This document shows, piece by piece, positions 29,245 through 37,300 of a stretch of DNA of 63,658 nt. The position numbers and the translations under genes were made by a program. Below the pieces are notes generated by a model. It saw only the letters and a list, made by a program, of their open reading frames with translations, searched no databases and was not told where the DNA came from. The DNA comes from UBA4644 sp900555855. Its GTDB lineage: Bacteria; Bacillota; Clostridia; Oscillospirales; Butyricicoccaceae. The stretch is taken from the NCBI GenBank assembly GCA_052289195.1, contig DAWAJD010000008.1, forward strand, positions 1-63,658, written 5' to 3'. The first letter of the stretch is position 1, and each line of letters begins with the position of its first letter.

Positions 29245-31209
29245 ATGAAACGCAAAATTTTAGCTGCTTTGCTGACACTTGTGATGGTGTTCAGCCTTCT
29301 GCCTGTGTCCGCCTGGGCAGAAGAAACCACTTACAGCGATGTGACCGGACACTGGGCCCAGAGCGCGATCCTTCGCTGGAGCGACTACGGCGTGCTCCAG
29401 GGCAGCGAAGGCAAGTTTTCGCCCGACGGCACGCTGACCCGCGGACAGATGGCCGTGATTCTGAGCCGTCTGCTGAACCTGCCCGCCGCGCCCTCTGCCG
29501 GGTTTACCGATGTGGCCCCCGACGCCTGGTATGCCGACGGCATCAACCGCTGCGCCGCCGCCGGCATCCTGCAGGGCTCTGAGGGCAAGGCCATGCCGGA
29601 GGATCCCATCACCCGGGAGCAGGCCATGGTCATGCTGTGCCGTGCGCTGGGCATCGCAGCCGAGGATGTAGGCGTGCTGGCCGCTTTTTCTGACCTGAGC
29701 CTGGCCAGCGACTATGCCCGTCCCTATGTGGCCGCGCTGGTCAAGGCCGGCGTTGTCAAGGGCGACGCCAATGGCCTGCTGAACCCGCTCAGCAAGATCA
29801 CCCGTGCGGAGATCGTCACCATGGTCGATCGCCTTGTGGGCCATTATGCCAAGGAAGCCGGCGCCTTTGTGGACGCTTCTGACGGCGCGCTGGTCATCGT
29901 GGTGGCCGAGAATGTGAAGATCGTCAATGCGCCTGCCGGCACGAAGATCATCGTTGCGGAAAAGGCCACCGGCCTGACCGTCAACGGCACTGCCGTCTCC
30001 GCCGACCAGACCTACATCGTCCCCGAGCAGGAGACCAAGCCCACGGAGCCCACCAAGCCCTCCGGCGGCACCATCGTCCGTCCCGAGCACCGGCATAGCT
30101 ATGCCATCAAGTTTGATCAGGATTATCATTGGGAAGAGTGCGCCTGCGGCGCTGTCCGCGAGAAGCACGCGCATGTCTGGACGGAAAAAGTCACCACTGC
30201 CGCCACCTGCACGGAGGCCGGCGAAAAGACCTTCACCTGCGTCTGCGGCGCAACCAAGAAGGAAGCGATCCCCGCCACGGGGCATAGCTGGGGCGAGCCT
30301 GAGGTGACTTACGCTGCCAACGGACAGGACGGCGAGAAGGTCTATACCTGCGCCGTTTGCAACGAAATCAAGAAAGAAGCCATTGCCTGGAAGTTTAATC
30401 TGACCGTTACCTCTGAGAGCACCGTGGATGTCACCGTCGGCGAGGATTACACCGCCGTGTTCACGCTGCCTGCAGCGGGCTCGCAGGTGGACGCCAGCGG
30501 CGTCACTGTGGAAGCCAAGATGAAGAATGTGGAGTCTTTGGGCGTGGACGGCGAGCGGAGCCATTCCGTGACCGTCAACACCGGCATCCAAAATGTCAAG
30601 GTCGACCTCAGCTCCTGGCTGCCGAACTGCTACAAATTTGAAAGCGCCACCGTTAACGCCACGATCGGCGGCAAGGCCTGCACCTACGACTTTGCCGGGA
30701 ACAATGGCGTGATCACCGCCACCACCGATACGGAAGCCGCCCGCGCCGCGTGGAAAGAGCTGACCAGCCATATTACTGCCAACACCCATGAGGATGACAG
30801 CTTCATTCTGGTGAAGAACGGCTCCACGCTGCAGATCGGCAAAGAGAAGCTTTGCTTTGAAGAGGGCGCGGACGATCTGAAGCTGAATAACTTCAGCGAA
30901 ATGGCTGCGCTGATCCAGAATGTTCAGGATCATGTGAAGCTGGAAACCGCGAATGACTCCAAGGACATCGAGATCGTCCTGAAGGCCGGCACGCAGCTTG
31001 CCGTGGGCAGCAGCATCGCCACGCTGGAGGACAATGTTACCATCACCATCACCGGCGTCGAAATGCCTGAGAACTTCCTGAGCAGTCTGAGAGCTGCCGT
31101 GAACAAGGGCACAGATGCGAAGCTGCTGATTGCAGCGGCGATCCAGATGTTTGACCAGCTGGTGGGCCAGATTGATGGCAAGACCATCACGGTGAACATC
31201 GCGTTCTAA
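29245..31209 (+). CDS. SLH-domain surface protein with Cys/His repeats
   Basis: A 654-residue exported protein. Signal peptide KRKILAALLTLVMVFSLLPV ends near AWAEE. Three SLH domains are at the N-terminus (about residues 30-205; YSDVTGHWAQSAILRWSDYG, GFTDVAPDAWYADGINR). A segment at about 280-380 has Cys/His modules: HWEECACGAV, HVWTEKVTTAATCTEAG, CVCGATKKEAIPATGHSW, CAVCNEIKKEAI. The rest is beta-rich, unassigned. The ATG follows GCAGGAGGAAAACC. SLH suggests wall attachment; the Cys/His modules resemble small metal- or disulphide-stabilised repeats common in Clostridia surface proteins. Presumed co-located in function with the giant protein downstream. Confidence 0.92.
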   Translation: MKRKILAALLTLVMVFSLLPVSAWAEETTYSDVTGHWAQSAILRWSDYGVLQGSEGKFSPDGTLTRGQMAVILSRLLNLPAAPSAGFTDVAPDAWYADGINRCAAAGILQGSEGKAMPEDPITREQAMVMLCRALGIAAEDVGVLAAFSDLSLASDYARPYVAALVKAGVVKGDANGLLNPLSKITRAEIVTMVDRLVGHYAKEAGAFVDASDGALVIVVAENVKIVNAPAGTKIIVAEKATGLTVNGTAVSADQTYIVPEQETKPTEPTKPSGGTIVRPEHRHSYAIKFDQDYHWEECACGAVREKHAHVWTEKVTTAATCTEAGEKTFTCVCGATKKEAIPATGHSWGEPEVTYAANGQDGEKVYTCAVCNEIKKEAIAWKFNLTVTSESTVDVTVGEDYTAVFTLPAAGSQVDASGVTVEAKMKNVESLGVDGERSHSVTVNTGIQNVKVDLSSWLPNCYKFESATVNATIGGKACTYDFAGNNGVITATTDTEAARAAWKELTSHITANTHEDDSFILVKNGSTLQIGKEKLCFEEGADDLKLNNFSEMAALIQNVQDHVKLETANDSKDIEIVLKAGTQLAVGSSIATLEDNVTITITGVEMPENFLSSLRAAVNKGTDAKLLIAAAIQMFDQLVGQIDGKTITVNIAF

Positions 31210-31234
31210 GCATCAAAACAAATATCGACCCAAC

Positions 31235-31264
31235 ATGGGGCAGGGACGAGGCTCCCTGCCCCAT
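31235..31264 (+). terminator. Perfect 12-bp hairpin between surface-protein genes
   Basis: ATGGGGCAGGGA / TCCCTGCCCCAT, 6-nt loop CGAGGC, 25 bp after the SLH stop. There is no clear T-run (TATCTCGTTTCTG), so it may be a weak terminator or an mRNA processing or stabilising element between the two genes. Confidence 0.55.
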
Positions 31265-31348
31265 ATCTCGTTTCTGCCTTTCTCGGGCCCGCCGCCCGCG
31301 ACGGGACGGAGAGAGACAGAAAAGAAAAATCAAGGGGGAAAAGAACGA

Positions 31349-34300
31349 ATGAAACAGAACTTCAAGCGCTTCCTTTCGTGGACTCTGGCCCTGCTGATGG
31401 CGCTGAGCCTTCTGCCCGCCGGGCTGCTGACCCTGCCGGCGTATGCGGAGGAGCTTGTGGATGAGCTTGTGCATGACGCACAGGCGGAAGAGTTCACCGT
31501 GCAGGCTACGAGGGTGTCGGTAACCTTTGCTGCAGCAGAGCATGGAAAGTATATCGTAAATGATAGTGAAAAAGGCTTTCCGCAAACCCATTATCAGAAT
31601 TCAACGGATTTCCATCTGGTCGCATATCCTGACGAAGGATATCGATTTTTGGGCTGGTACGATGATCAGGGGAATCGTATCAATGATGAAAAGGACACCT
31701 ATATTAGATTTACAAACGACTGCACCATCACGGCGCGGTTCGAAGCGATCCAGTTTGAAGAGCTTATCACCGAATGCCCGGATGAGGTGACGGTGAGCTT
31801 TACGAACAATACCACATACCCATGGTCTATGAGGGCGCTTTCGAATGGCATGGTCTATGCAAAATCTGGCGAGGCTCTGGATGATCGGGGCGGTTCACAG
31901 TTGACGCTGGAAATTACGGTGCCGGATAATGGCAGCAATTACAGCCTGAGCATGGAGTATGCCGTCTCCAACGCTGGCGACGCCATATTCAAGGGATATG
32001 TGAACGGCGATTATACCAAACTTTTTCCGAATGCAACAGGAAACTATACAGAGGGTGAAACGGTAGAGACACTGGTGTTTCGGGAAGAGAGCACTGCGCT
32101 GACGGCTGGTAAGAACACGTTTCCCATGATATATAACAGCAACTTTGTTCACAAAGGCCTTGATGCTGCCTTTTTGAAGAGTGTTAAGATCCAGAAGGAA
32201 GCCACGGGCGGCACAGTGACAGGCGACTTTAAGGACATTGTCACAGAGTGTCCGGCAGGTGTAACGGTGGATGTTGAGAATAACGGAGGTGACCAGAATA
32301 CATTACTGCAAAACGAAGCAAAGACGAAATGGTTTTTGAAGGCAACAAAGGACACGGAGAGTCCGTTCAGTCCAGCGCTGGCAATAACCGTTACGATCGA
32401 CAAGGCCATTGCACGGGGTGATTATGCGCTCGCTTTTGACTATGCGGTCGAGACGAGTACAAGTGCGGAGAACAACTTTGGTGTCGCAAATAGTGATTTG
32501 ACGATTGATAAGACGCTTTATGGCGCAAGCAAAAAAGTCAATATTGAGACATCGCCGTTTCAAACAGCGGCCATTAATCTGAAGGAAAATGGCGAAACAA
32601 TTTCTATTGCCTACAACGATTATGCGGATAAAGGGACAGATTCCGGTTATTTGACCAATGTGCGGATCGTGAAACTGGAGAAGACGAGCTTTACTGTAAC
32701 CCTGCCGGATGGCGTTACCGCCACTTACTCTGACAACGGCAAGGAGCCGGTGAGTTTGATTTCCGGCAAGCAGATAACGGTGGCACAAACCCATGAAGTA
32801 AAGATCACAGCGGAAATCGATGCGGAAGATCAGTGCATACAGGGCTTCTACCGCAGCGGCGACACTGTCCGTTTGAGCCATGAGAGCGAATATACCTTTG
32901 TGGCCGATGCGGATCCTGCCAAAAACAAATACGAAGTAAGAATTATGGAGGCCGAAACCGAGTTTGCGGGCTATGAAAATCTGACGGTGAAAACCGAGGG
33001 GTCGTTGGGTTGGACAAAGCTGGCGGATGGCAGTCTCGCTTCCGGCAATCAGATGATTGCAGGCTCCAGCTCGCCGCTTTCTATCACGGCAACAAAAGAT
33101 GGTACTCTGATTCTTGATTACAAAGTTTCTTCGGAAACGGCGAGCGGCAGATTCGATGAGGGTTGGGGAATGCTTACGGGTGATGGACTTCTCTACGCGA
33201 AAGGAACTGCTCCAGAGTTTGATGGCGCGTGGGGAGATGTTACTGGCGCGTGGGATAATAGCGAAGAAATGGGCAACTTCTCCGGCATCATGGCGGAGTG
33301 GAAGACACTTGCCATCCCCGTGACTGTCGGAGAGACCGTCTATTTTCTGTTTTGCAATGACACGCCGTGGAATGGCGGCGTAACTTTCGAGGGCGAAGAC
33401 ACCGCGTGGATCCGGGATATTTTCCTGTCCAGCGGTAAAAGCGTGACGGTAAGCGTCACAGCGGACAAGGAGGAATACGGCACCGTCAGCGGCGACAACT
33501 TGAATCAGCTTGTCCCCGAGGGCTCCAAGCAGACCTACACCGCCACGGCTAAAAACGGCGGCCAGTTCTACGGCTGGTTTGACGGCAGCGGCAAGCTGCT
33601 GTCGCTGGAGACCACCTATACCTGCGTGGCCAAGAGCGGGCTTGCTCTTGTGGCCAAGTTTGATAAGGCAGCCGGTGATTACGAGGCGTGGAACATGGAC
33701 AAGGGTGAGCTGGGTGAGCTTGCGGCTGTGGTGCAGGCGGCACGCTCCGGCGACACGGTGCTTTTGACCAGGGACACGACCCTTTCTACCGATTTGACCA
33801 TCCCCGCGGGCGTGACGCTGGTGGTACCCTGCACGGAGGATGACAGGGGGAATGACTCTGTCCGCGGAGAAGCAGCGGTGGGCGAGCCGCCCTGCGGCAG
33901 CGGCGTAGGCAAGAAATGGGGCAGGGAAGGTACATTGTACCGCACCCTCACCATTGAAAGCGGCAAGACGCTGACGGTCAATGGTACGCTGGTGGTCAAT
34001 GCGGTGATCGGCCGTCAGGCCGCCGGTCACTATGATTATGACATCAACGGCGGCTATGGCCGCGTGGTAAACAACGGCACCATCGACATCCGGAGCGGCG
34101 GCGCGGTGGACGCCTTCGGCCTGATCGAGGGCGAGAATGGCAATGTGATCGTCCGGAGCGGCGGTACCTTGACCGACCTGTATGTGGTCATCCACTGGCG
34201 GGGCGGTTCGCAAGCCTACGCGATGTTCACCAAGGTTTATCCTATGAATGAGTACAAGGCGGACAATATCTACTCCACCATTACCGTTCACAGCGGCGGC

Positions 34301-37300
34301 ACCTACAGCGGCTTTGTGCGGATGTATGCCAGTAATATGTATACCAGCACCCGCTTCCCGCAGGTGGATAACAGCAACGGCCTGATCCGCCTGAAGGACA
34401 ATGCCACTCTGATCAAAAAGGTCGACGCCAATGGCAGAGAGCATTACACCATCAACGGCGGCGCGGATTTTTCCAGCTCCACGCTTCAGATCCTCCAGAT
34501 GGTCAAGCTTTCTACAAAAGATTACATCTACCCCATCAATGGTACTTATGATTTTGTATTGAAAAACGGTGACTATACCTTTACGGAGAGTTTCAAGTTT
34601 CTGACGGGTATCACCATGACCACCGAAAAGGCTAACCTTACTGTCAGCGAGGGTAAGAAGGTGGTATTCTATGACAAATTCGAGGATAAGGAAAACACAA
34701 GCACCACAAAGTATCCGGCTCGTCCGGCCGCCTATCTTGTATTGTCCGATGACAGCACCCTGACTGTCAACGGCGCGTTTGCGGGCATCGTGAAAAGCGG
34801 GCTAAACAAGGGTAATATCCGCAAGGGGACGGACGCTTCGCTCACGGTGGCGACTACAGAAGCCAATGGATATTGCAAGATAAATGAAACGGATCGTGAT
34901 CCACTTACTGTTGATTTGTCCTTCAATTTCGTGCCCTCCACCTTCCCCGACTACACCGGCGAGTGGATCGACGGTGTATATACCTGGACAAAAGACAAGT
35001 ATACCATCACCTTCGTCACCGACAGCGGCAGTGCGATCGAGCCCATCACTGCGCAGCCCGGAGATGCAATCACCCTTCCCACTCCCGTCAGACCCGGCTA
35101 TACCTTTGCGGGGTGGTACAACGGCGAGGAGAAGTTTGAGGCCACCACCATGCCAGCGCAGAGCCTGACGCTGAAGGCCCACTGGACCATCAGCCAATAC
35201 ACCATCACCTTCGACACCGACGGCGGCAGCGTGATCGCGCCCATCACGCAGGATTATGGCACGGCGATCACCGCGCCCGAGGATCCGACCAAGGCGGGCT
35301 ATCGTTTTGACGGCTGGGACCAGACGATCCCCGCCACCATGCCCGCGGAGAATGTGACCGTCAAGGCGACATGGACGGCAAACACCTATATGGTGAGTTT
35401 TGATGCCAACGGCGGCAGCTGTACGCCAGCAAGCAAGTCGGTGACCTATGCCAGCACTTACGGCGATTTGCCCACGCCAACCAGAGAGGGCTATACCTTC
35501 ACGGGCTGGTATGACGGCGAAACCAAGGTGGAAGATACAACCACCTATCAGACTGCCGGGGACAAGACTCTGACGGCCCGCTGGAGCGCGGACGCCTACA
35601 CCGTTACTTATTATGTGGACAACAGCAAGGTAACGGAGCAAGGCTACACCTACGGCGCGAGCATTACGCCTTATGTTTTCCAAAAGTCCGGTTATACCGT
35701 GTCGGCGTGGAAGCAGAGCGATGGCAGTGCGCTTCCTGCGGCTATGCCCGCAAAGAATCTCTCGGTTTATGCCACCACTGCGATCATTACTTATACGATT
35801 TCCTACGAGCTGAATGGCGGCACCAACGCTGCGGGCAATCCGGCTTCCTACACTGTGGAGACTGACACCATTACGCTGGGTGATCCGTCCAAGACCGGCT
35901 ACACCTTCAATGGCTGGAGCGGCACTGAGCTGAATGGCGAGAACAACATGACCGCTGTCATTGCCAAAGGCAGCACCGGCGATCGGAGCTATCAGGCCCA
36001 CTGGACCGTCAATCAATACACCATCACCTTTGACACCGACGGCGGCAGCGTGATCGCGCCCATCGCGCAGGATTACGGCACGGCGATCACCGTGCCTGCG
36101 GATCCGATCAAGGCGGGCTATCGTTTTGACGGCTGGGACCAGACGATCCCCGCCACCATGCCCGCGGAGAATGTGACCGTCAAGGCCCGGTGGACCAGCT
36201 ATCTGGACCTGATCAATGCCTTTGCGGATTTTGAGGGCAAACATCTGGAGATTGCCCGCGGTTATTATTCGAAGCTCAGCGCTGCGCAGAAAAATGCGGG
36301 CAGCGAGAAGCTGACTGCGCTCATTGCTGCGATCCGGACGGATGCGGTGACAAAGCTGAAGGCTGAGATCGCCGGCAAGGTCGGCGCGGCAAACGAACTG
36401 CTCATTCAGGACGGGGAAAGCATTGCAAAGGTTGCGATCACCGGCGATCAGGTCGAGGTCCGGCTTATCGATGAGGATTATCCTGCGCGCAATCTGGTCA
36501 ATGTGTCGTTCCTGACGACTTTGTTTGGCGATCATAAGACGATGACGGTCAAGGTCGGCAGTCAGGAAGCGACCGGCATGAATCAAATGGCGATCATGGT
36601 TGCTGTTGCGTATGAGGCGGGCGTCACCAGCTCCAGCGCAGCCATCTCTGCGCTGGACGGCAAGCAAATGCCGGTGGTGCTGACCGATACCACAGATGGG
36701 GATATCCAATACAGCGTCACCTATCAGCTGTTCTTCTTCAACAACACGCATACATTGACCTGGAACACCAACGGCGGCCAGAGCACTACCACCACCGGCA
36801 CCTATGGCCAGCCGATCGAGGCTCCTCCCGTCTCCCGCATGGGCTACACCTTTGCGGGCTGGGTGCCGCAGATCCCCGCGGCCATGGGCAAGACTGCGCT
36901 GACCTTCACTGCCCAGTGGACGGCGAACACCTATACCATCACCTTCGACGCCAACGGCGGCAGCTGTACGACAGCAAGCAAGTCGGTGACCTATGCCAGC
37001 ACTTACGGCGATTTGCCCGTTCCCACCAGAGAAGGTTACGGCTTCGACGGCTGGTTTACCGCGCAGAATGACGGAACGAAGGTAACGGGCAATGATACCG
37101 TGACGATCACTGCCGGCCAGACGCTGTATGCCCATTGGAAGCCCGGCGCTTATACCATCACCTTTGACACGGATGGCGGCAGTGCGATCGATCCCATCAC
37201 GCAGGACTACGGAACAAAGATCACTGCGCCCGCCGCTCCCACCAAGACGGGTTATACCTTCAACGGCTGGAATCCGGCAATTCCCGAAACCATGCCTGCG

